A stretch of DNA of 64,000 nt, taken from contig CM053269.1 of NCBI GenBank assembly GCA_028583415.1, positions 71,516,412 through 71,580,411 on the forward strand, read 5' to 3'. Every line of letters begins with the position of its first letter. The first letter of the stretch is position 1. The notes under the pieces were generated by a model. That model was not told the origin of the DNA and did no database searches. It saw only the letters and a program-made list of their open reading frames with translations. The DNA is from Protea cynaroides. Its lineage: Eukaryota; Streptophyta; Magnoliopsida; Proteales; Proteaceae. Of the stretch, positions 35,001 through 47,000 are shown piece after piece. The translations under genes were made by a program, and so were the position numbers.

Positions 35001-38000
35001 GATTGATCTGGTATGGAAAATTCATACATTACCAAGTATCGTTCTTTCAGTCTTATTGTTCTAAATTCGTTGGGTTTTACTTGGTACCCAATTCGAGATA
35101 TTTTCTCTTTGACTTGCTGTGGCTTCTGAAATTACATCTATTGGGACGGATTTCTATAAGATGGACCATTTCACCATTCCCACAAATACCACAAAACTTG
35201 ATGGTGGTAACTACTTGATGTGGTCTCGGGCCACACAACTTTCTATTACGGCTCGGGAGTTATTTGGTTACCTCACTAGAGCCAAGACTAAGCCAATTAC
35301 TGAAGATGCTTCTTTGGCCAAATGGAATGCTGAGAATTTCTTAGTGATGCAATATCTCATTAACTCTATTCAACCTGCCATAGTAGAGGGATACCCATTA
35401 TTGGATACTACTGCCGAGATCTAGAAATTTGCAAAGGATACATGTTCCTAGGTAGGGATGATGCATTAATCTACATTTTGCAAAAAAAGGTTCATGGAAC
35501 CGTCAGGAGTTGACAATGTCTCAATACTATACTCAGTTACAGAGTCATTGGCAGGCTATTGACTTTTATGACGCCATTCATGCCAAGTGTGATGAAGATG
35601 CTACACTTTTCAAGAAACGAGAAGAGAAATACATAGTCTATACATTTCTGGCAGGACTAAATGTGAAGCTTGATCCTATTCGCTCACACATACTCAGTAA
35701 GGATCCCTTTTTTTCTCTGGAGCAGGCCTATGCCATGGTTCGGCTTGAAGGCCAAAGACGATCTACTATGCTATCACCTACTGTACTTGATAGGTCTTCC
35801 CTCTAGGCAAATACTCAGCCATATAAGGGAACTGCATCTAAAGATCAGGGAAAATGTGAGCATTGAGATAAACCATGGCATACTATAGACACATGTTGGA
35901 AACTTCATGGTAAACCAGCAGATTTTGAAGCAAAGAGACGTGAAAAAGGTCTACAAAGGTCCAAGAACTTCAAGAGACCATAGGAAAATCAACTGAAGCT
36001 CTTCTACTTGTGGATTCCACATCCCCACAATTAAATAGTCATATCCTACAAGCCCCCAGTCGTTTGCTCCAGCCATTATTTGTTGCTGCCTCCGGATCAC
36101 CATCTGTACCTGCTCTTGCTACTACCAATCCAGGTTCTCATTTTGCTTGGTCAGATATGTATTTCAGTGGCCACTGTGCGTTAATTGTCACGACCCAAAC
36201 CCATACAAAGTAAGGGTGCAGACCTCACGGGCACTGGTCTAAAGACCGGTCAAAATAATTTAAAATTTTATAATTAAACCTCTACTTATCACAAATCACA
36301 TCAAATCAAATCCAAAATTAAAGTAAAGACATTTCCAAAAACCTACTGGTGGCAGTCTATAATCTGTAATATTTAAAAACAAAGTACTTATCTCTGAAAT
36401 TAAATTTAAAACACCCTATACAACCATTCTAATAAAATAGTAAAAACAAGCTATGCTAAGCTGAGGAATAATCCGACGTTGCCACTAAGCTTCCTCCTGT
36501 TCTTCGGCAACCTCCTCATCATCTGAGATAATCATGGTAAGGGGTGAGCTCAACAGCTCAGCAAGAAAGAAAATACAACAGAAATACATCATTACAATGA
36601 TCACTAATACTTCAGTTAAAACCCCTCAAGAAGATAAAACTTGTTTACTTGCAAAACATTTTAATTTTTTTTTTTTTGGCCAATACATGGGAATAACCAA
36701 TCAACATTGCTCCAATAGAGGTCATTTACAGCCCGTTTTCACATTTATTTATGAAACCGTACCTCATAAATAAATCAGATCGGAGAGTCTTAATTTGTCC
36801 TAGTGAATAGTGCCACAGGAAGCAAGAAACTGTTCAAAATCTCCGAAAAGGTATTCTCCCTCCAAATCAGATCAGAGAGTCTTAATTTGTGTAGAGAATT
36901 GAGTGTGAACCGTAGCATGAAAGGTGCGATAAATGGAGAAAAAATTAGATTTATGGGTCATAAGAAACAACCAACAGTATCTGCTATAATCATCTACATA
37001 TGAAACATAGTAAACAGAACCACCTTTGGTAGGAACTCGAGAGGGTCCCCAAACATTAGTATAAACGAGAGAAAAGGGAGAAGAAGACAAAGATGGACTA
37101 GTATTAAAAGGCAAAGCAGACATTTTAGCTAGTTTACATCCATTGCAAAACAAGTCACTATCATGTAGAGAAAATTTTCCCAAATGGCCATTGACACTTA
37201 ATTGCTTCAATGTAGTACCAGATATGTGTCCTAGTCTAGAATGCCACAAATAAAAAGGGGAAGAGTTACAGTTTAAATGGAATGAAGAAAAAGTAGTAGA
37301 AGAAGAAACAGAAATATGTAAGCTATCTAAAACATAAAGTCTTCCAGCTCTATGCCTAGTCCCAACCAGCTTCTGTGATTTCCGATCCTGCACAATACAA
37401 CCAGAGGATGAAAACATAACATCAAATCTAGAGTAAGCCAATTGACTAATGAAAAGTAAACTAAGAGATAGTGCAGGAACATGAAAGACATTAGGTAAAG
37501 AGAGAACTGGGGTACAAACAGACCCAACAGAATCAACATGCATAGGAGAACCATTGGCAGTTAGTTAAGATACTCACTGGAGAAGTAGGAATATGACAAT
37601 TTCTAAGAGAAGAGATATTAGAGGTCATATGGTGAGAGGAACCAGAGTAAAAAATCCAATTATTGGAAGTTAGACTAGAAGTGGGTGATCCAACCAAACC
37701 TGAGTAGGCAATAGACATAGCAAAAACATGCATCTAATCTGAAGAGGATGAAGGCAGTATAGATTGTAGTTGCTCAATCATTGACTAAACCATGGATGCT
37801 GAGAGATGTTCACTAGTTCCTACTGGTAGAGTTGCCAGTGCTGCGGGGCCTTGAGAAAATTGGGGATAGCCACGAGGTGATGGTCGAAACTGCTGGTTCG
37901 AAGGGGGAGGACGTCCTTTTTGGAGTTTAGGACAATTTGATTTCCAGTGGCCTTTCTGTCGATAAAAGCTGCATTTATCAATTCCAATCCGAGCTTTTGG

Positions 38001-41000
38001 TTTGCCAGTGATCTGAATAAGGTTGGATGTAAGAGTAGGCAATAATGGGGCAGATGACGCTGCAAAAACAGATAGTTGAGAAGATCCGGCATGAGTAACT
38101 TTGAACCGAGTTTCTTTAGTGATCAGTTCTCGAATAGTGGCATCAACAGAAGGAAGATGAGTCCGATGCAGAATGGAGCCTCTGAGAGGTTCAAATTATT
38201 CTTGCAAAGCCATAAGGAATTGCACCAAACGCTGTCTCTCCCTATAAGTAATATGGCTCTCAGAGGTTTATAGATCCTTTGGCTCCATGAATACTAATTG
38301 ATCCCAATAATTAGTCATCTGATTGTAGAATTCCTGTATTGATTTTCCATCTTGTTTTGCATAGCGTATCTCCATTTCTAATTGATACTGTTTCGCAAAA
38401 TTAGATTCCAAATACATTTGACTAAGATAAGACCAGACATCCTTTGCAGTGTTATATTTGGAACAGTTCATGCCAATATTGGAATTAACTGAATTATGGA
38501 TCCAGGTGAGAACCTGAGCATTTTTCATCTCCCACTTTGCTATACCTGTAGCATAGCTTTCCTCCTTAGGATCAGATGGTTTAACTATGGAGTCAGTTAC
38601 ACAACCCCATCTTTCTTTGCCAATTAAAAAAAATTCTCCATTAGAGATGCCCAGTAAGAGTAGTTGCTACCATTTAGCCTAATGCTAATCGTCTGATTTT
38701 CCTTTTCAATAGAAGACATATTTACCACAGAAGAGAGAAGAAAAATTGCGGTGAGAGTCAAGAAATATGTACCGATTTTACTACTAAGTAGAACAAGGTA
38801 CCAAGAATGCTATCGTCTATGAATGCAATAGATAACAGAGATTGAGTACTGCTGTTGTAATCTTGCTGCTGCGATTTTACAGATATCCTTTGGATGCTAT
38901 GGGAAATACAAGAAAAAGACTGCTGCTAGTTGCCGTGAAGAACAAGAGAAGGAGAGATACAATAAAATCTGCAATATGGTTATGATTTGACTCAAAGAAC
39001 CTGTTCTGATACAATGATAAACTCGAGAAGAGAAAAAAAAGAAGAGGATGTAGTCCTTTATTGATATTGATTCAATCTCACAGTCATGTTCGAATACAAG
39101 GTTACAAGAGATATAAATAGGAGACCTAGCTGAAACGTAAAAGAAAAACTAAATAGAATAAAATAAAATCCTTCCTAATATTGCACGCCAATAATAGCCA
39201 GCAATAGTACAGCTGTACTACTAGCTCTTAGCCAGCAATAGTACCGCTGTACTGCTAGCTCATAGTCAGCAATAGTACCGCTGTACCGCCAGCTCATAGC
39301 CAGCAATATTACTGCTGTACAACCCGCTCATAATATCGCTCACACTCCGCATATTGCACTATCTGAAATCTGCTCCTAGAAGAGGAATTCTACTCTCTTC
39401 TCAAAGTCATCTCAGAGTTGATGCCTACAGTGATGCATACTGGACAGGAAATCCGGATAGAAAATCTACCTCAGGATATTGTACATTTGTTGGAGGGAAC
39501 CTGGTTACTTAGCGCAGCAGAAGCAGCCCGTTCTAGTGCAGAGGCAGAGTTTAGAGCTATGGCTCAGGGATTATGTGAATTGTGATGGTTGCAGGGATTA
39601 CTCAAAGATTTGAGTATCCATACTACGCAGCCTATGAGGTTATTTTGTGATAATAAGGCTGCAATCAGTATTGCTCACAATCCAGTACAGCATGATAGGA
39701 CCAAGCATATGGAAATTGATCGTCACTTTATCAAGGAAAAATTGGATAGTGGACAGATTTGTGTTCCATATGTTCAGTCCAATGATCTAGTGGCTGATAT
39801 CTTTACCAAAGGACTCTCGGGGAAGCGGTTTTATCCTTTATTATCCAAGTTGTGCATGACTGATATATATGCACCAACTTGAGGGGGAGTGCTGGGAATG
39901 TCGATATATTATGGGGGTAACTTAGTAATTTAGTTATTATTTATTTGATTTCTTCTTTATTTTATTGTCAGTAGGGATATTATTGTAATTCTGAACTTTG
40001 TTATTTCATTATAAATAAGATGGTAGGATGAGGAGATCATAACTCTCTCATTCTTTTTCTGATTCAACAGGATCTAATTGGGTAGGATACGCTATCCTTG
40101 ATTGCTCAAAACAGTTTTAGTAACTCAATTTCGGGTTACCTAAAATATTAGGATTCAAGACCTCTCTTTCCATTTTCTTTCATGAAAATCTTTCCTTTCA
40201 TAAATCTTGCCTATCTACCTCTTACGTAGAAGAAGGAGATGATAGATAGAATCAATTGCCATAAATCGTTAAAATGGATACATACCCTATAACCACTGAG
40301 AGACTTTGGGAAAGCGACATTTAGAACCAGCAGCTAGGGCTTTCTTTGAGGAGCAGCTTTACCTTCTGCTTGCCTGCGATTGAGAACTCCTTCATCAGGT
40401 ATTTTCTTTCTTTCCCCTCTTTAATAATACACCTCTGATTCAAGCTATTGCCATATTTTAAATTTCCTGCAACTGGCGCAAGTATACAACCTATTACGAA
40501 TCTATCCAGCTTCCTCAAAACCCGTCGATTCAGTCTGAAACTTCGTGTATTAGTCACTTACCTCTAGGCGATTCAGTCCCCATCCGTGAAGAACCAGGTC
40601 CATATATGAGACTGGTTTCAGCCCTATTGCAGAAACCGATCCCAGCGATTTGCATGGCCTTCAGTTCCCATTTTCTGCTTCTATTGGTTGAGGATTCGAA
40701 GGTCATGAGGTACGGTTTCAAACATCAGATCTTCCGGTTACCATGGTTGAGAGTTTATTCGTTTTTCTTTAGGTAAGGGAACTGTTCATGAGTTCCTGGA
40801 CACTGTGTGTGAGGAAGAAGATGACCGCACTTCTAACTTTTAAAAAAAGAAAAAGAAAAAAGAAAGCATTTTTGCTGATTATTTACTAGAGAGCCCTTGC
40901 TTTTAACGAAATTGTTTATTTTACCTCCTTATCCCATCTTAAACCCATTTGATTGAAAAATTTCTTATAATTACATTACTGCCATTAGTTTCCATATTGG

Positions 41001-44000
41001 TTGTAGATTTCACTGAAATTACAGAATCTGCCACTGGTACCCATATCGATCAAAAAGTTCACTGAAATTACAGAATCTGCCTCTGGTACCCATATTGATT
41101 GGAAAGTTCATTGTATTTACAGAATCTGCCACTAGTATCCAATTGATTGTAAACTTCCTTATAATTACATATCCTGCCAGTAGTTTGCCAATTATTTCAA
41201 AATTCCATATAATTACAGATTGTGCCATTGGTTGGCAAAACGATTTTGGACCTCAATTTAATTATGGACCTACCCTTAGATGTCGTACTTGAGGGAATAC
41301 CTTTCTAGTGGGCCCACATGGGATTTAATTATGCCCTTTTCAATCCAGACCCGCATCAACGACGTTATTAAAAAGGTGTTTCATATATGTGAATTATAGG
41401 TAGCGGGTGTAAGGTGGAGTCATCGGCAAAAGATTTAAATTTCTTAACCACATTTGAGGTAAGTGGAATATCTGAGAATTGCACCACTAGGGTGACACTT
41501 CGTAGTTTGATTCATGTTTATGCTTTCTTGCCATCTTTATGTTTCGTGTTGTATGGATGGATTGGTGTTGATTATGATGTCCTATTGAATATTGATGTTA
41601 GTTATGCATTGTCTTATATTGCATTTTATGTTTTAATAGCATGGGTTGTGATCTGTCACGAGTCTAATCATTGGGAAATGTTAAGGATGTGAATAAAGGG
41701 TAGTCAGCTACATTAGGTCTAATAGAGGGTAAAATGAGGACAATAAGGTGGTGAGTAATTGCCATTTGAGTCGTTATCAAGGACAAAATAGGGTGGAGAG
41801 TAATTGCTGTCTGAGTCTTTATCCATCACGCCACGGATAGATGAGTATGGGGTCATGAGCGGATGACCAAAAGTGTGTTATAGGCTGTGGTTAACTCTCT
41901 ACTGGGACAATGGTTAATGATTATTCCTGGCAGTTGACCAAAAGGTGAGATAAATAAATTTGTGGAAAGTGAAATTAAATGTGAAGTGTTTTGAAAGTAA
42001 AATTAAATGAGAGTTGCTTTGAAAGTAAATGAAAACCAGTTTTCTTGCATTGTTATTTGCATTGTTTTTATTGATCATCTTAGTGTTGTATTTCTGTTAC
42101 ATTCTTTTTACTGGGCTAGTGAGCTTGCTCCTTATATGATATTATAGATGATGAGGTGACCGAAGGAGAACAAGAGGGAGCATAGAAGGCATATGGATTC
42201 ACTTCTTAGATTTTTAATTACAAGTTTATTTTGAATATTTCTTGAATGGTTGTAATAAGGATTTGAAGTTTTAGTTCAAAGACAATTATCTTTTATTTCG
42301 TACACGTTAGGTAGCCACCAGCAGTGTTAGAAGTTTATTTATGCTAAATTGATTTGAGGTGAATTATTGTTATGAATTAAAGTCTAAGTATTAAATTTTA
42401 TTTGGTCGGTCATTAGACCAGCGTCCGCGAGGGCTATACACATACCTTGTACAGGTTTTGGTCGTGACAAATATGGCTTATCATCATACAAACTCTTGGT
42501 GACCTTTACCAAGCATGTATAGATCATATTTCTGTCTCCTGTAGACTCTTACATATGAAAAGGATTTTTGAGCTGGAAAATATTATTTCTAATAAATTGT
42601 CTTATGAGGTTCCCTACTTTCCTCAATGTTATGTAATATGCTGATTTCTGCTTTTGATTATCCTTACTCAATTGGGATTGAAGATGTACTTGTACTTGGA
42701 TTTGTTTAATTCGGAATCTTGTCTTGGTTTGGTTAAAATACATCTTGGACTTATCCCAACTAACTGGTGTCTACTACATGGATCCTTTTTCCATTTTCAA
42801 CTCTATTTGAAGCGATACTTGTTCTTGACCTTAATCCATGCTTTTTTTTTTTTTCACCCCAAAATATGTCCTGATCCTGGTACTTGAAAAATATTGCAGG
42901 ATGGGCTACAGGTTTGTCTGCAGGTGAAGTGGGTTGGAATGAGTTTTCATTCTTCAATGTATCTATTAATCTTACTGATGCTGGTCATGGTTAGATCCTC
43001 TCTGTTGCTTTGCTATTCCTTCATTTCTCTTGGGTAGCTCTCTTCTTATTGCTATCCTAATCATAGTTGTCAAGGCAGTAGAATGGGCAAGGTCTGAACT
43101 TGCTAGTTCTTACTTACTTGACCCTTGCCTTGGTCACCAAGGCCTTGCCTAGGTGTCACCTTGGTCATCTTGGTCAGTCTTTGATCATCTTGGGTTTACT
43201 TTCTTGTTTTTTTCTTTTAAACTCATGTATGATTTTATGCTTTTGTAGTGCACCTAATTGTGTCTTATAATGTCAGTAAGGGGTTTAAAATTGGAAAATA
43301 AATATAATTAAGTTCTAAAATCATGGTAGTTCATGGTTTCTAGGATCAGAATCAGATTCAGCAAATCGGTCAGATTGGATCAGGATTGGCGACCACTGAT
43401 CCAGCTGATACCTGCTGATTCCAGCCAAAACTTGTGGAAATTGGTCAATGACAGGGCCAAGTCAGCCAGATCAGATTGGGATTGGAGCATAGTTGTCAAG
43501 GCACCAAGGCGAACCAAGGTGTTGGAGGCCTGATGGGACGCCTAGGCGACCAGGGCGCCCGCCTAGGTGACCAATGCGCCCGATTTTCCAAGGCGTCAGA
43601 AGGGTGCCTGGGTGCCTAAGCGACACCTTGACAACTATGGATTGGAGGCTATTGATATGGTATCCAATAGCAATTTTTAAAGCCTGCTTGTGATCAGGAC
43701 AATGAATACATAATCATTCATTGCATGTATTATTTATTGCATGTATTGATGAAAAGTTATGATCATTGTTTGATTGATGAATGCTTCATTTCTCCTTTTT
43801 TAGTTCACACTTTATTTTACCATTAACTAGACTAAATATTAACATAAACTGGTCAGGATATCAGTATACAATAGGTACTAACATAACCTTGAAGGTTCAA
43901 AACTAAAACTTTTTGCATGCCTTGATCCATAGCAAGGTTCAAAAACTCATGTTTTGTTGCCATTTTGGCCTGCTGGCTAAAATAAAAAATTTCGACAGTA

Positions 44001-47000
44001 ATGGTCAAAATTTTGCTGAAGCATTGCATTGTTCGGTTGGCATAAGGACTGTTTGCTTACAGAAATTTGTCCAGAATGACCGAAAATATTGACTGATATT
44101 TTGCGTACCTGTTGTAGTAGAGATGCTGACTCAAATATTACATTTTTTTTAATTCGGTTGTCATTTCGTTTCAAACTTGTCAAAACCGGGAAAAAAAAAT
44201 CGCCGAAATTTATAACCATGGTCAATAGCGAAGGACTTGGGTTGCTAGGTCCTAAGGTCCCTGGTCAGCTCCTTGGCAAGCGCCTTGTTGTGAAAACTGT
44301 CTCTAATGTCTTTAGATGGAGGGGAGGGGTGAGAGAGATCATTTTACTTTGACATTCTGTTTATAATACGGCATTGATTTCTTTATTTATTTATTTATTT
44401 TTACAGAGCACGTGGAACAGATTGTCGGATTACTGTTTAAATACATCTTCCTCTTACAAAAGTCTGGTGTCAGCAAATGGATATTTGATGAGGTATAAGA
44501 ATTTGAAATTTCTAGATATGCTTATGTTTGGGCATCCTGAACTTATTTAATATGCTTTTTTTATGCCAATGTGATTCAATCAAGGGTTCTTTCTATATCA
44601 GTTTCTTACTAGAGGTCTCAATGGAGTCCTTAATACTTGGTCTTGGTTTTTTTAAGTTATAATTGTTGTTTTCATGATATAATCTTGCTTGTTTTCACTT
44701 GCATGGAAGATTATGATGGTGGAAAAATATAGCTTTGAGTGTCTCTTTTGTTTTCCCATCTTCCACTGCAACCATTATATAAACAAAACGTGAATGGAAG
44801 TATGGAACACTTATATCTACAAAATGTGCATGGAAGTAGAGAGAGACCTTGTTGCCATTTTCATCCAGCTTATGCTGTTGTTCTCTTTCAGGAGGTGCAT
44901 AAATCATCAGCTAGAGGTTGAACAGTTCCCATTAGATTTGTCTTTCTTATCATCATCTGTTTTTGAGTCAAGACCCTGTTTCATTACTGAGTCATTCTGT
45001 TTTTAAATTGGCTTATCATTATTCAACTGTCACAGGTATATGCCAAAAGATGAAGTGACTAGAAACCTCTTGATACATTGTGAGATATCAAGAATTCCAA
45101 GGAATTACTATTTTCAGCCTTTTAGGAGGTTTTAACCTAATATGCTATGTGAATTGTGATATCTGTAAATGTTTGTACATTGGCCACCCACCCTGTTTCA
45201 GGTAATAAGACATTATGCTTTGGGAAATGCATCCTGTTAGCTCGTGGAGGGAAATGAGCAGATGAATTTTGGAACCCTCCTATTGTCGCATATATAGGTG
45301 TATGCAGATGTTGGATGGATTTAACCCTGCATATATACCTATCTTTATGTACCTATCTTTGAAGATGCTTGCATTGGGAAGCTCAAACATAATTTGAATC
45401 AAGTTTATTGTCTTGTATTCTTATAATCTGGTGCTTCTCATCCCATTTCTTACAGACCTATATTTCCTTACCTAATAAGTTTCTGGTTCTTCCAAAACAT
45501 TATGGTGCTATGGACCAGGATAATCGCTATTATGTCATATTAATCTTTTACAAGACAATGGAACTAATTTTTTTTAATTGCTATTATGTCATTATGGTTC
45601 TACTCTTTTCAATTTCTTACTAGAGGTCTCGATGGAGTTCTTAATACTTGATCTTGGTTTTTTTAGGTTATAATTGTTGTTTTTATAATATAATCTTTCT
45701 TGTTTTCGCTTGCATAGAAGATTATGATGGAAAATACAGCTTTTGAGTATTTGTTTTGTTTTTCCATCTTCCACTGCAACCATTATATAAACAAATGTGA
45801 ATGGAACACTGTTATCTACAAAATGTGCATGGAAGTAGAGAGAGACCTTGTTGCCATATTCATCCAGCTTATGCTGTTGTACTCTTTAAGGAGTTGCGTA
45901 AATCCTCAGCTAGAGGTTGAATAGTTCCCGTTAGATTTGTCTTTCTTATCATCATCTGTTTTTGAGTCAAGAGCGTTTCATAACTGTGTCATTCTGATTA
46001 TAGATTGGCTTATCATGATTCACCTGTCACAGGTATATGTCAAAAGATGTGGTGACTAGAAACCTCTTCATACCTTGTGAGGTATCAAGAATTCCAAGGA
46101 ATTTCTATCTTTCAGCCTTTTAGGATGCCCTGATTTTAACCTAATATGCTATGTGATATCTATAATTGTTTGGACATTGGCCAACCACCCTGTTTTGGGT
46201 AAGACATTACATGCTTTGGGAAATGCATCCTGTTAGCTCTTGGAAGGAAATGAGTAGATGAATTTTGTAACCTCCTATTGTTGCATATAAAGGTGTATGC
46301 AGATATGGATTTTAACCCTGCATATATACCTATCTTTAGGAGGAAATTTTGGAGGTTGGCAGGCCAGATTTTTGCAGAGGAATTTGAAGATGCTTGCATT
46401 GAAAAGTTTAAACATAATGTGAATCACGTTTATTGTCTTGTATTCTTATCAACTGGAGCTTCTCATACCTTCTTTTACAGGCCTATATTTCCTCACCTAA
46501 TAAGTTTCTGGTTCTGCCAAAACATTATGGTGATATGGACCAGGATAATTGCTAGTATGTCATATTAATCTTTCAAGACAATGAAACTTTTTTTTTTTGT
46601 TACTTGTCATGATGGTTGCTTGTTTCTCCATAATTAATAACAAAAACATGCTTAGCTTGCAGCTGATGTTTGCGATAATTTGATCAGGAAGCTTATCTGC
46701 TTTATATTTTCTCTCTTATTGGGGCCTTTTTTTTGGGTGGGGGTGGGGTTGCAATCGGTGGCTTTGATCTACGTACTGCATGAAAACTGCTTGTTCAATT
46801 TCGAGTTTGTGATGCTATTTGGTATTCAGAGTTTCTAAGACATTTATTTTATTCACAAAGATCTCAGCAATTTGCAAGACCGTCTTCCATTATCAGGACA
46901 AGATTGATCCTATTGATTATGTGGTTAATGTTGCATCAAACATGCAGGTAAGTCAGTAATAGCATTTAAGTATGATATCCGTAGGAATAAGTTTTATATA

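Larger units (their letters stand above)
36860..39344 (-). mobile_element. Copia 4, 3'-truncated, nested
   Basis: A - strand copia inserted in copia 3. The LTR lies at about 39015-39344 (plus-strand TG...CA), next to a degenerate PBS (TGTATCAGAACAGG on -). Then come gag (38268-38528, UBN2-type), a zinc knuckle (CSFYRQKGHWKSNC), protease, GAG-pre-integrase (LWHSRLGHIS) and the integrase start (YVDDYSRYCW). It stops near 36860 at the integrase IKTLRSD position. RT, RNase H and the 3' LTR are missing. Confidence 0.85.
34171..40069 (+). mobile_element. Copia 3 with nested insertions
   Basis: LTRs 34171-34379 (209 bp) and 39890-40069 (180 bp, with an internal deletion), flanked by the 5-bp duplication ggatc at 34166-34170 and 40070-40074. 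The PBS TGGTATCAGAGC is at 34380-34391 and the PPT GAGGGGGAG at 39881-39889. Gag (from 35119) and RNase H (from about 39348) are present. Protease through RT is missing, replaced by an LTR-like piece from 36186 and by copia 4 on the opposite strand. It lies in the 9-kb IDE intron and is dead. Confidence 0.92.

Noticed and set aside
39195..39330. Regular 34-bp repeats resembling a CRISPR array
   Set aside because: The units are directly adjacent with no spacers, lie in a copia LTR and the genome is a plant's.
45033..45060. CAG/GTATATGCC splice-like sites in the duplicated intron unit
   Set aside because: Both duplicate copies carry it, and no IDE coding sequence adjoins it.
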